From positions 1-13,155 of the forward strand of contig CANPPM010000039.1 in the NCBI GenBank assembly GCA_947575935.1: a stretch of DNA of 13,155 nt, read 5' to 3'. A program made the position numbers and the translations under genes. The notes under the pieces were generated by a model. It saw only the letters and a program-made list of their open reading frames with translations, did not search any database and was not told the origin of the DNA. Shown piece by piece: positions 1 to 6,514 of the stretch; position 1 is the stretch's first letter; each line of letters opens with the position of its first letter. Origin of the DNA: an uncultured Butyricicoccus sp. (GTDB taxonomy: Bacteria; Bacillota; Clostridia; Oscillospirales; Butyricicoccaceae).

Positions 1-104
1 ATTCGGGTATGCCGCTCAACGCCATAATATGCCTGATAAGTCTCGCTGCTGACCTCGACCTGCTCACCGCTGATCATAATGATGTACTTTTTATTCCCTG
101 TCAT
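1..104 (-). CDS. Sigma-70-like small regulator of an integrative element (5' end only)
   Basis: Only the first 34 codons are inside the window; the gene runs off the left edge. The peptide starts MTGNKKYIIMISGEQVEVSS and continues with TYQAYYGVERHTR. The pattern of a short beta-rich start, 'G..VEV..E.Y.AYY..ER' and then basic residues is typical of the short sigma-70-family-like proteins that sit next to integrase and excisionase genes in clostridial conjugative or mobilisable elements. The ATG at 104-102 is supported by a TCCTCC complement (GGAGGA on the coding strand) at 114-119, nine to ten bases upstream. A stem-loop and a terminator lie directly upstream, suggesting controlled read-through. 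The family call rests on the N-terminus alone; the sigma region 4 helix-turn-helix would lie outside the window. Confidence 0.6.
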   Translation of the reverse strand, partial: MTGNKKYIIMISGEQVEVSSETYQAYYGVERHTR

Positions 105-122
105 GCTAGACAGTCCTCCATT

Positions 123-153
123 CTGAAATCGTTGTTGTCAATCCTGATTTCAG
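123..153 (-). promoter_or_regulatory. Stem-loop just upstream of the sigma-like gene's RBS
   Basis: CTGAAATC at 123-130 and GATTTCAG at 146-153 form a perfect 8-bp inverted repeat with a 15-base loop. In the leftward transcript it ends four bases before the GGAGG ribosome binding site. It could be an operator for a dimeric regulator or an RNA hairpin affecting translation start. The pairing is visible; the role is inferred. Confidence 0.45.
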
Positions 154-193
154 ATGCGGAGGGGAACGGCATCGCATACTATGTCTAAAAGCA

Positions 194-246
194 AAAAAAC
201 AGCGGCCGATCTTACGGAAATCCGTAAAACCGACCGCTGTTTTTAA
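194..246 (-). terminator. Strong stem-loop terminator, T-runs on both strands
   Basis: An outer stem AAAAACAGCGGCCG / CGACCGCTGTTTTT (one C-A mismatch) encloses a perfect inner stem TTACGGA / TCCGTAA with a 2-base loop. Each strand ends in a run of T, so the structure could stop transcription in both directions. On the minus strand it lies about 90 bases before the sigma-like gene's start, the place expected for an attenuator or a boundary terminator. A 75-codon reading frame passes through it and stops at 108-106, just before the ATG at 104; it resembles no protein I recognise and may at most be a leader peptide. Confidence 0.7.
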
Positions 247-249
247 TAA

Positions 250-584
250 TCCTGGGAGGCATTCCTTATAGACGGTGTACTTTGGCTGTAGTCGAAACAA
301 ATTCTGCCTATGTTGTACAGTTAGCTGTACCATATATCTGTATCCCTTTTACAGTCTTGCTCACGGGAGGTTCAAATCATACATCTCAATTCTTTCAATA
401 TTTGATAATTCCGTCCTGCCGATATTGTCTTTATTTTGTTTTCAATTCGCAAAAGCGTGAACAAATTGGTTTTACTTTGAATCCATCTTTCCAATTAGTT
501 TTATTAGGTATAGTATAAAAAACGCAGGATAAGATTCGATTAAAATAAGGTTAAGACAGGGATAAGAAATTCGCTAATTTTTGA
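250..584. other. Intergenic stretch without a recognisable gene
   Basis: AT-rich sequence. Short open frames on the plus strand have no ribosome binding site and no protein-like pattern. Nothing supportable was found apart from an exact TTGACA hexamer at 581-586, which could be a -35 box but has no good -10 partner. Confidence 0.5.
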
Positions 585-631
585 CACAATAAAAGGCTGA
601 GACACTTTTATTGTGTTTCAGCCAGTTTTTT
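585..631 (+). terminator. Terminator-like hairpin with a competing alternative stem, at the left of the IS200-like gene
   Basis: GGCTGAGACAC (595-605) pairs with GTGTTTCAGCC (613-623) through 11 pairs including one G-U, with a 7-base loop, and is followed by AGTTTTTT. A second stem, CACAATAAAA (585-594) with TTTTATTGTG (606-615), is perfect over 10 bp and uses part of the same bases, so the two cannot form together. IS200-type elements are known to carry a terminator-like hairpin at the left end that shields the transposase from outside transcription. The position fits that role and may mark the left end. Confidence 0.65.
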
Positions 632-666
632 GACTCATTTTCAGAAAATCATCGAAAGTTGTCGCA

Positions 667-1080
667 TTGCACATACGATATAAAATATTATATCGTATGG
701 ATTCAAAATATCGGAAACCTGCGTTAAGGCGACCCATTGCAGAACGGGCAAGAGAGTTGGTTCGCATGGTGTGCGCAAAAAATGATGTAGAAATATTGGC
801 AGGACACGTTGGAATCGACCATATCCATTTGCTGGTATCCGTTCTGCCGTATCTATCAGTCAGTCAATTCGTGCAATATATCAAGGGCAGTACATCTCAT
901 AAACTGCAAATGGAGTATAAAGAATTAAATAAGCAGTATTGGGGAAGACATCTGTGGGCACGAGGATATTTTGCTGCAAGTAGTGGAAATGTGACAGATG
1001 ATATCATTCTCCCGTATATACAATCTCAGGATATAGAAGAATCAAAGAAGAACGATAATTTTAACGTGAGCGATCTTTAG
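667..1080 (+). CDS. tnpA: IS200/IS605-type Y1 (HUH) transposase TnpA
   Basis: This is a single-strand DNA transposase of the Y1 HUH family, which cuts and rejoins element ends folded as hairpins. Numbered from the TTG at 667, the metal-binding HUH motif is H52-I53-H54 in 'GHVGIDHIHLLVSV'. The family core 'YIKGSTSHKL', the 'YWGRHLWARGYF' block and the expected nucleophile Tyr117 in 'ILPYIQSQ' follow. The 137-codon length is close to the usual 130-155. The TTG has no ribosome binding site. The family-like reading continues upstream in frame (FRKSSKVVALHIRYKI) to a stop at 631-633, so the true N-terminus probably lies near 637, where only ATT is available. The original ATG has apparently been lost, so activity is uncertain. 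No tnpB is seen. Confidence 0.88.
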   Translation: MHIRYKILYRMDSKYRKPALRRPIAERARELVRMVCAKNDVEILAGHVGIDHIHLLVSVLPYLSVSQFVQYIKGSTSHKLQMEYKELNKQYWGRHLWARGYFAASSGNVTDDIILPYIQSQDIEESKKNDNFNVSDL

Positions 1081-1081
1081 G

Positions 1082-1094
1082 CGGCTTTTAGCCG
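1082..1094 (+). repeat. Small hairpin directly after tnpA
   Basis: CGGCT / AGCCG forms a perfect 5-bp stem with a TTT loop two bases past the tnpA stop codon. IS200/IS605 right ends carry short subterminal hairpins that the transposase recognises. This is one candidate for that site, or simply the gene's 3' stem-loop. Confidence 0.4.
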
Positions 1095-1169
1095 GTGGTG
1101 GTTTAGTCATCCTGATGCTGCTGTCGTAGCATGTAAATAATTATAATTTTCCATCGATGCTTCACCTCA

Positions 1170-1205
1170 AAGTTTAGTATTTCTTCTTCTTTCCATACTA
1201 AACTT
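1170..1205. repeat. 11-bp inverted repeat between tnpA and the XRE gene
   Basis: AAGTTTAGTAT (1170-1180) and ATACTAAACTT (1195-1205) are exact reverse complements around a pyrimidine-rich 14-base spacer. There is no T-run, so it is not a normal terminator. It may belong to the right end of the insertion element or be an operator. Confidence 0.45.
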
Positions 1206-1227
1206 CTCTCGGTTGACCTAAAGGCGA

Positions 1228-1239
1228 GGGTTTTAACCC
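1228..1239. repeat. GGGTTTTAACCC palindrome, possible IS right-end hairpin
   Basis: GGGTT / AACCC with a 2-base loop follows the CTAAAGGCGAGGG sequence. On the opposite strand the stretch reads ACCCTCGCCTTTAGG, which recalls the CGCCTTTAGGCG hairpins seen at IS200/IS605 ends. If this is the right end, the element would span about 655 bases from the hairpin at 585, a normal size for an IS200-type element. No target-site duplication is expected for this family, so the edge cannot be confirmed here. Confidence 0.3.
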
Positions 1240-1500
1240 CATGATACAGACAATAAAAATAATTGGAATTCGTTTTTCTCTGCGATATGAACCGCCTGCC
1301 CTGTACCGCTTCGTATCGTCTGTCATTATCATAAACGGCTAGCAGGCTGTCCGCATAAGCAACCATATATTGATTTCGTTACACTTGAATTTGAATCGTG
1401 TCGTGCGATGTTCGGCTATTGCGAAAGTTTGCATGTGATCTCTCTTTTCTCATTTAATTAAATCTTTCAAGCCATACACCTATAAAATCGATTGTTTTTT
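1240..1500. other. Intergenic region upstream of the XRE gene
   Basis: No credible gene is visible. Two abutting TTGAAT copies (1385-1396) are present. A TATAAA at 1481-1486 lies about 15 bases before the XRE gene's ATG and could be its -10 box; that would give an almost leaderless transcript, in line with the absence of a ribosome binding site. A 17-base spacer places TTAAAT at the -35 position, which is weak. Confidence 0.3.
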
Positions 1501-1875
1501 ATGATTGACTACAAAGATATTGGCAGATGTATACGTGAAGCGCGGAAATCAAGAAAAATGACGCAGGAGCAGCTGGCCGAAGCAATAAATGTCGGCGTGA
1601 ACCACATCGGCCATATCGAAACCGGGAACAGCGTCCCAAGTGTGCAAGTCATGATCGATATCATGAACACGCTCGGATGCTCCGCAAACGAGCTGCTCTG
1701 TATTGAAGTAAGTGCTGCTCGTCCTATTTTCACCAGTTGGATCGGAGATTTACTTTTAGATTGCAGCAGCCAGGAGATCAAACTGATTACTGATACTGTT
1801 ATAGCAATGAGGGCATCTCTACGACGACTAAACGCAGAAAATGAACAGCGCCTAAAAAGGCCAGGGCACACCTAA
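1501..1875 (+). CDS. XRE-family helix-turn-helix transcriptional regulator
   Basis: This 124-residue cytoplasmic DNA-binding protein has a Cro/C1-type helix-turn-helix over about residues 5-62. It shows the standard pattern 'IGRCIREARKSRKMTQEQLA', then a recognition helix around 'VGVNHIGHIETGNSVPS', then 'MIDIMNTLGCSANELL'. The C-terminal half, about 60 residues, has no domain I know and may dimerise. The ATG at 1501 was chosen because homologues start just before the 'IG..IR..R' helix; an in-frame TTG at 1492 would add three residues. Neither has a clear ribosome binding site. Such small repressors commonly control mobile elements, and it sits between an insertion element and decayed regulators, but its target cannot be read from the sequence. 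Confidence 0.85.
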   Translation: MIDYKDIGRCIREARKSRKMTQEQLAEAINVGVNHIGHIETGNSVPSVQVMIDIMNTLGCSANELLCIEVSAARPIFTSWIGDLLLDCSSQEIKLITDTVIAMRASLRRLNAENEQRLKRPGHT

Positions 1876-1893
1876 ATTTGTTGTGTCCCGGCC
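1859..1893 (+). terminator. Stem-loop overlapping the end of the XRE gene
   Basis: GGCCAGGGCACA and TGTGTCCCGGCC pair over about 11 positions with one mismatch and one G-U. The XRE stop codon falls in the loop. It is followed by TTTCTGTTCC on the plus strand, a weak U-tract. It sits between two convergent genes and could serve both directions. Confidence 0.5.
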
Positions 1894-1943
1894 ATTTCTG
1901 TTCCTATATCTGTTATTCTCCAATTACTCCTTCTCATACTGCC

Positions 1944-2505
1944 CTATTGGGGCGAGACAAATCTGTAACCAACTCCCCTTACATTCTGGATATACGTCTT
2001 TCCGGCATCAACAAGTTTTCTTCGCAGGTTCGATAAATGAACCTTGACTGTTTTTTCCATTCCTAAGTCTGGTACATCTCCCCAAATATGTCTATAGAGC
2101 TGATTATTGCTGAAAACCTGTCTCGGATTCGTTGCCATGTAAAGCAGCAGTTCGAACTCTGTCGGTGTAAGCATGATTCGTATTCCATCTATCATTATCA
2201 AATGGTATTTCCGATCAATTATCAGTTCTGCGCCAAAAGCAAATACTGCATTGTCTGATGCCATACTATGCTCCTGTTGAAAAATAGAGCGTATCTGTTC
2301 TGCACAGACATCTATCTCAACCGGTTTTTCAAGACGTACTGTCTGATAAGAGCCAAGCAGCAATTCCTGCTTGGTATCCCAAATCATCAAGCAATATTAA
2401 TGAATCTGCAAAACTGATAATGATATTTTCATCATCACATAATGCTGTTCTTAATCCATCGCGAATTGTCCTGTCTTCGCTGATAAGCAATATCCGTTTT
2501 GTCAT
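1944..2505 (-). pseudogene. OmpR-family response regulator, broken by an internal deletion and frameshift
   Basis: The 5' frame from the ATG at 2505 encodes the start of a receiver domain: MTKRILLISEDRTIRDGLRT, then a strand ending 'SLILLDD', whose aspartate would be the phosphorylation site. An AAAGGA box sits six bases before the ATG. After about 40 codons the receiver reading stops. It resumes in another frame near 2390 with 'RLEKPVEIDVCAEQIRSIF', which matches the end of a receiver (the conserved K-P pair). A full winged-helix DNA-binding domain follows ('TPTEFELLLYM', 'VKVHLSNLRRKL', 'IQNVRGVGYRF'). About 40-45 residues of the receiver are missing compared with a normal 220-240-residue regulator, and the first frame ends at 2329. 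No histidine kinase gene is nearby. The downstream frame has its own ATG at 2390, so a free DNA-binding fragment is conceivable but no ribosome binding site was noted. Confidence 0.8.
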
Positions 2506-2566
2506 AATCATTCCTTTCCCATACAGAGCATCTTTCGTTCATAAAATGAACCAGGCAGTTAAAAAA

Positions 2567-2695
2567 CTAAACAAAGCTGGCTGCTCCAATGATTCCCACT
2601 TCACTGTACATTGCTGCGGCCTCAACCCCATCTTTCCATATTGTCACTTGTGCGTCAGCATAGAGCAGAACTGCATCCACATACATCTTTTCCAT
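2567..2695 (-). CDS. Small hypothetical protein or gene remnant, 42 residues
   Basis: A short frame (MEKMYVDAVLLYADAQVTIW, then KDGVEAAAMYSEVGIIGAASFV) has a protein-like composition with alternating hydrophobic and charged residues. There is no ribosome binding site and a stop codon lies immediately before the ATG, so this may be a fragment of a longer lost gene. I do not recognise the family. It lies just upstream of the broken response regulator on the same strand. Confidence 0.25.
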   Translation of the reverse strand: MEKMYVDAVLLYADAQVTIWKDGVEAAAMYSEVGIIGAASFV

Positions 2696-2946
2696 CTAAA
2701 GAATATAAGGCATTTCCAGGAGGCAAATGCAGGATTTCCATGAAAACTGTATTTTTCAACCCGCTGCTGTAATATTGCTTTTTATATGCCTACTGAAAAG
2801 CAATAGTCGCCCCAGCAAGATATTTCTATGAAACTTTGGCGCGGGATTCTGACGTATACGATGAAGCCAGAAAATACCTCCCAAGTAGATTTTGGGCAAT
2901 TTCCGTTATCTACTTAAGAGGTATCGTATCACTTCTGCCGCTTGTG
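2696..2946. other. Non-coding or eroded stretch
   Basis: No gene can be supported here. The notable element is the long inverted repeat at 2874-2924, listed separately. Confidence 0.4.
2874..2924. repeat. 15-bp imperfect inverted repeat
   Basis: ATACCTC-CC-AAGTAGAT (2874-2890) is mirrored by ATCTACTT-AA-GAGGTAT (2908-2924). All 15 paired positions match, broken only by a 2-by-2 internal bulge, with a 17-base loop. On the minus strand it is followed by TTTTC, so it may be a weak terminator for the decayed AraC gene whose 3' end lies 23 bases away. It could also be a remnant of a mobile element end. Confidence 0.5.
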
Positions 2947-3292
2947 TCATCTCGCAATTGTATGAAGACATATTTTTAGTGGTTTCAGTTTCTGGTGCTT
3001 ATGGCTCATCCTATCGAACAACATAGACCTTTCGACGTTGTTTTGTGACCTTCCCATCTGCTTTGCAAATTGTGGACTAAAGCAACTGGTCGTCTCATAA
3101 CCAACCCGTTCACCAATCTCCACGATCAACAGGACTTTAACAAGGAATGCATCCATTAGCAGTTTTGTAGACCCGATAAGGCAAGCCCACCGATTGCCAG
3201 ACAATAGATGCCCATTTGTGTTCGTTCCAAAAGGCTTCATCATGCAGGACGTCGCTGTTATAAACAATCAAATCCCCCGTGCAGATATATTG
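2947..3292 (-). pseudogene. AraC-family regulator remnant
   Basis: Two pieces of one regulator are visible in different minus-strand frames. From 3292 one frame reads 'QYICTGDLIVYNSDVLHDEA' and continues 'FWNEHKWASIVW', the pattern of the AraC N-terminal cupin domain ('GDL.vyN..vlHde'), until a stop at 3137-3139. A second frame then carries the C-terminal helix-turn-helix: 'VEIGERVGYETTSCFSPQFA' followed by 'KQMGRS', the signature second HTH of AraC proteins. The linker region and the first HTH are missing, the upstream end is cut by a stop at 3293-3295, and an intact protein would need about 280-300 residues. It is therefore decayed by deletion and frameshift. Confidence 0.75.
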
Positions 3293-3751
3293 CTAGGTCG
3301 TGTTAAAAATAAATATTTCACAAACGGAATAAGAGTGCGAAAATAGTGGCACGAAACGGGCTATACTGCACACAGGAAAGGTTTGCAGTATCAAGCGATT
3401 GAAGCACAACCATTTTTTGTGAAAGCCTGTAAAACGCGAAAAAAATGTTTTTAGTCCGTAGCAGTCAATTGTGCAAATTTTCTACTGTAAATTCTAACGT
3501 TACCAAATATCGCATCGACTGCCATATAAAATTGAGATGCATCGAAGAGGAATATCGTTTCAGAAAAGATTTACTCAGCCATCAGCGATCAATTTTATTC
3601 CAGCAAGAGGCGTTATCAGATAGGCGTTGCTGGATCTATAACTATGAATTCCGAAAGACTTCTATCTCTGCCTAAAACGGATGTTCACACAACTTCCCGG
3701 AACAACACTAGTAATATGTGTATATCAAACGTATTCTGCATAACCAACTGT
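3293..3751. other. Intergenic stretch, no credible gene
   Basis: A 76-codon plus-strand frame (3445-3675) has no ribosome binding site and an irregular composition, so it is not called. An 8-bp perfect inverted repeat, ATACTGCA / TGCAGTAT at 3363-3370 and 3384-3391, lies upstream of the AraC remnant and may have been an operator. No convincing terminator was found after the symporter gene's stop at 3752. This stretch also marks the change from AT-rich to GC-richer sequence. Confidence 0.4.
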
Positions 3752-5407
3752 TTAAAACGGCTGGGAATATCCCCACGTACCAATACCCAGCGGTGAAAAC
3801 GCGGCATAAACCGCAATCACACAAACGATAATTAAAGCAGTTGCGACCCAGCGATATTTCCACGGCGTCAGGTCAACCGCACCAACATCCTTTTGTTCCC
3901 AAGCCGGTTCGCTGCTGACTTTCCGGTTTTTCTGATTCATCAGGAACATCAGTAACAGCTCAAGTGGGAGCAGTACCAAAACGGCGTATAAATAGTGGAA
4001 ATAATCCCCGAGGAACAACAGGAAGCTGCCATAAGTGACGACATGAACGACCAGAATCACCTTTGCGGAATACTTCGGCAGATGCTTGAAGAAGAACCCG
4101 CCAAACACGGCTGTCAGCACAGGCAGCGCAATCAGCATGACCAGCGAATCCAGGAAGGTTTTCAGCCCCGCCGGGAAGAAATAAATCAGCGGGCCTACGA
4201 TGGTGGTCAGCACGGCAAACACAATGCCGATATTTTTACCGACCTTAACCAGCTTTTCTTCGGAAGCGTTCTTGTCGATAAATTCCTTGTAAATATCCAT
4301 TGTGAACATGGTGTCAACCGAGTTCAGCACCGAGTTAAACGAGGACAGGATCGCGCCGAGCATGACAGCGGCAAAGAAGCCCATCAGCAGCGCGGGGATG
4401 ACCTGCGAAACCAGCTGCGGGTACGCTTCGTCCATATTGGCAACTTGGTCGCCTTGAATGCCGAACAGCGCGAACGCAATTACGCCCGGGAGCGCGAGAT
4501 ACATGAAGCCGATAATTTTCAGGAATGCGCAGTACAGCGCGCCTTTCTGTGCCTCTTTCAGGTTTTCCGCCGCAAGGACACGCTGGATAAAAGATTGATG
4601 GGTGCACCAGGACTGCAAGCCTAGGAAGAACAGCCCCGTGAATACGGTCGGCCATGGCACCGCAGGCGGCAGGGAATCTGCCGGGGCGATGGAATTGAGC
4701 ATATCGGAATGGTTCGCAATCAGGTATTTCATGCCGTCGATGATTGCGAAGCCCTCGCTGCCGGTAGCATGTCCGAGCACATTCAGCGCGAAGAACGGAA
4801 TCATAAAGCCGCCAATCAGCAGTCCGATACCGTTGACGGTATCCGATACGGCAACCGCTTTCAACCCGCCAAAAATTGCGTAAATAGAACCGATCACGCT
4901 GATAACAATGCAAAGCAAAATTACGGATTGAAATTTTGTAATACCAAACATTGCTGAAACGCCGAAAATATTCTCAAATACCAGCGAGCCGGAATAGAGA
5001 ATAACTGGAATCTGTACGACGATGTACAGCAGGATATAAGCGATAGAAAACCAGAGCTTGGTGCTGCGGTCATAACGCAGGCCGATCAGCTCCGGGATCG
5101 TCGTAATACCACTTTTCAGATAACGCGGCGCTGCGAACAACGCAAGCACAATACAGCACGGCGCGGCGACGATTTCAAATGCCATCGGGCTCATGCCGAC
5201 ACTCCAAGTCTGTCCGTTCGTGCCAACAAGCTGCTCTGCTGATAGGTTGGTCAACAGCAGAGAACCGGCAATGACGAAGCCAGGCAGCCCACGTCCCGCG
5301 AGAAAATAGCCGTCGGCGGTGGACTGGTCGTCCCCTTTTGTTTTTAGCCAGGAGATCACCGCAACAAGAATCGTAAAACCCACGAAGGTTATCATTGTCC
5401 AAGCCAT
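3752..5407 (-). CDS. Sodium:solute symporter (SSS family, SGLT-like)
   Basis: This is a 551-residue integral membrane protein, likely a Na+-coupled importer of a sugar or polyol. Family hallmarks near the N-terminus are 'YFLAGRGLPG' (residues 34-43) and 'LTNLSAEQLVGTNG' (52-65), the sugar-type variant of this substrate-facing helix. Others are 'YAIFGGLKAVAVSDTVNG', 'IQRVLAAENLKEAQKGAL' and 'LGAILSSFNSVLNSVDTMFT', which contains the serines expected in the Na2 site. About 13-14 hydrophobic segments can be seen. The ATG at 5407 was chosen over an in-frame start 22 codons upstream because AGGGG lies seven bases before it and the first helix starts directly after. It is the last gene of the minus-strand catabolic block, separated from the epimerase gene by a terminator, so it may be expressed at a lower level. 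Substrate is not shown by sequence. Confidence 0.9.
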   Translation of the reverse strand: MAWTMITFVGFTILVAVISWLKTKGDDQSTADGYFLAGRGLPGFVIAGSLLLTNLSAEQLVGTNGQTWSVGMSPMAFEIVAAPCCIVLALFAAPRYLKSGITTIPELIGLRYDRSTKLWFSIAYILLYIVVQIPVILYSGSLVFENIFGVSAMFGITKFQSVILLCIVISVIGSIYAIFGGLKAVAVSDTVNGIGLLIGGFMIPFFALNVLGHATGSEGFAIIDGMKYLIANHSDMLNSIAPADSLPPAVPWPTVFTGLFFLGLQSWCTHQSFIQRVLAAENLKEAQKGALYCAFLKIIGFMYLALPGVIAFALFGIQGDQVANMDEAYPQLVSQVIPALLMGFFAAVMLGAILSSFNSVLNSVDTMFTMDIYKEFIDKNASEEKLVKVGKNIGIVFAVLTTIVGPLIYFFPAGLKTFLDSLVMLIALPVLTAVFGGFFFKHLPKYSAKVILVVHVVTYGSFLLFLGDYFHYLYAVLVLLPLELLLMFLMNQKNRKVSSEPAWEQKDVGAVDLTPWKYRWVATALIIVCVIAVYAAFSPLGIGTWGYSQPF

Positions 5408-5448
5408 TTTATTACCCCTTTTCTGTTTGAATAACAATTCACCATACC

Positions 5449-5491
5449 CTATGCAAAAAGCCCGGTTTTTCACGCCGGGCTTTTTGCATAG
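5449..5491. terminator. Perfect 17-bp-stem terminator between epimerase and symporter genes
   Basis: CTATGCAAAAAGCCCGG (5449-5465) and CCGGGCTTTTTGCATAG (5475-5491) are exact reverse complements with a 9-base loop. The GC-rich core is followed by TTTTT on both strands. On the minus strand it lies 30 bases after the epimerase stop and ends 42 bases before the symporter start, so it should cut read-through into the symporter gene. Confidence 0.85.
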
Positions 5492-5520
5492 AGAAGAAAG
5501 AGAAAATCAGAAGGTATGGA

Positions 5521-6486
5521 TTACTGGCTGATGGTCGCCTTGAGCGCGTCAATGGAGGTTGCAAGCCCGGCTTCAACCGACATCGTCAGGTCTTCCATTT
5601 CCAGCGAAACATAACCGTCATAGCCCATCATGTGGCAGACGGAGAAGAATTCCTTCCACCACTGGAGATCCCGGCCGCAGCCGACCGCGACATAGTTCCA
5701 GGTACGTTCCTTGGAGCAGTCGACCGGAAGAGTTTCCAACAGGCCGTCAATATCGGAATTGTAGCGCTCAATGCGGGCGTCCTTGCCATGGACATAGAAA
5801 ATCTTATCGCCCAGCGCCCGTGCTGCCGCAATCGGCTCCGCGCCCTGAATCATCAGGTGAGACGGGTCAAGGTTCAGGCCGAGCACATCGGAATCCGCGC
5901 CAACGGCCTCACACAGCTTGTTGAAAGTACGCACGTTATGTACCAGCGTGCCGGGGAACTCCTCGATCGCGATCTTTTCCACGCCATTTTTCTTGGCGAA
6001 CGCGCAGAATTCCTTCCACCACTTGCCCGCGACTTCCCACTGATATTTCATGGCTTCTACCATGTAGTTCACTCCGTTATACTCCGGCCAGGAAATCGTG
6101 GAGGTCAGCCAGTTCGGTGTGTGCTCGCCGGGAGCGCCTTCCGGCAGGCCGGACATCATGACAATGGTTTTAACCCCCAGCTTGCCAGCCAGTACCGCGG
6201 TATCATGGATGGTCTTGCTGTGGGCGCGGCCCATGTCGCTATCTACAAGGGGGTTGCCCGAGCAGTTCAGCGCGGAAATCGCGATGCCGCGCTTGTCCAG
6301 CTCTGCCTTGAAAGCTGCGCGCTTCGCATCGTCGTTGATCAGCTCCTCGGCGGAGGGGATGAAGCAGCAGCCGCCCCAGCCGCCAGCGGTCATTTCGACC
6401 GCGTCAATGCCGTAAGCCTTTACCTTATCAAGCATTTCTGTGAACGGAATCTTACCGAATACATCGGTGCAAATCGAAAGTTTCAT
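5521..6486 (-). CDS. Sugar isomerase/epimerase, xylose-isomerase-like TIM barrel (IolE/IolI/YcjR type)
   Basis: This is a 321-residue cytoplasmic enzyme of the AP-endonuclease-2/xylose-isomerase-like TIM barrel family, whose members isomerise, epimerise or dehydrate keto-sugars and inosose. The barrel starts at MKLSICTDVFGKIPF. A metal site is expected from Glu175 or Glu176 ('IAIEEFPG'), Asp207 ('NLDPSH'), His233 ('YVHGKDAR') and Glu296 ('SLEMED'); the 'NLDPSH' and 'HGKD' motifs are family signatures. The start at 6486 has AAGGAG seven bases upstream. It follows two dehydrogenase genes in the same operon, so its substrate is probably the keto compound they make. IolE (inosose dehydratase), IolI (inosose isomerase) and YcjR (3-keto-sugar epimerase) are the closest roles I can name; sequence alone does not choose among them. 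Confidence 0.88.
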   Translation of the reverse strand: MKLSICTDVFGKIPFTEMLDKVKAYGIDAVEMTAGGWGGCCFIPSAEELINDDAKRAAFKAELDKRGIAISALNCSGNPLVDSDMGRAHSKTIHDTAVLAGKLGVKTIVMMSGLPEGAPGEHTPNWLTSTISWPEYNGVNYMVEAMKYQWEVAGKWWKEFCAFAKKNGVEKIAIEEFPGTLVHNVRTFNKLCEAVGADSDVLGLNLDPSHLMIQGAEPIAAARALGDKIFYVHGKDARIERYNSDIDGLLETLPVDCSKERTWNYVAVGCGRDLQWWKEFFSVCHMMGYDGYVSLEMEDLTMSVEAGLATSIDALKATISQ

Positions 6487-6514
6487 GATGAAGCTCCTTA
6501 TTATTTTTTTGAGC

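Noticed and set aside
1103..1366. 87-codon minus-strand open frame after tnpA
   Set aside because: It runs through two inverted repeats, has no ribosome binding site and no protein-like motif; better explained as structured non-coding DNA of an IS end.
2797..2979. Plus-strand frame reading ARYFYETLARDSDVYDEARK and onwards, faintly like a transporter segment
   Set aside because: It has no start codon, no ribosome binding site and overlaps the 15-bp inverted repeat; the resemblance is too weak to call a gene or a remnant.
3445..3675. 76-codon plus-strand open frame
   Set aside because: No ribosome binding site, many Cys and Arg in no pattern, no family resemblance; chance open frame.
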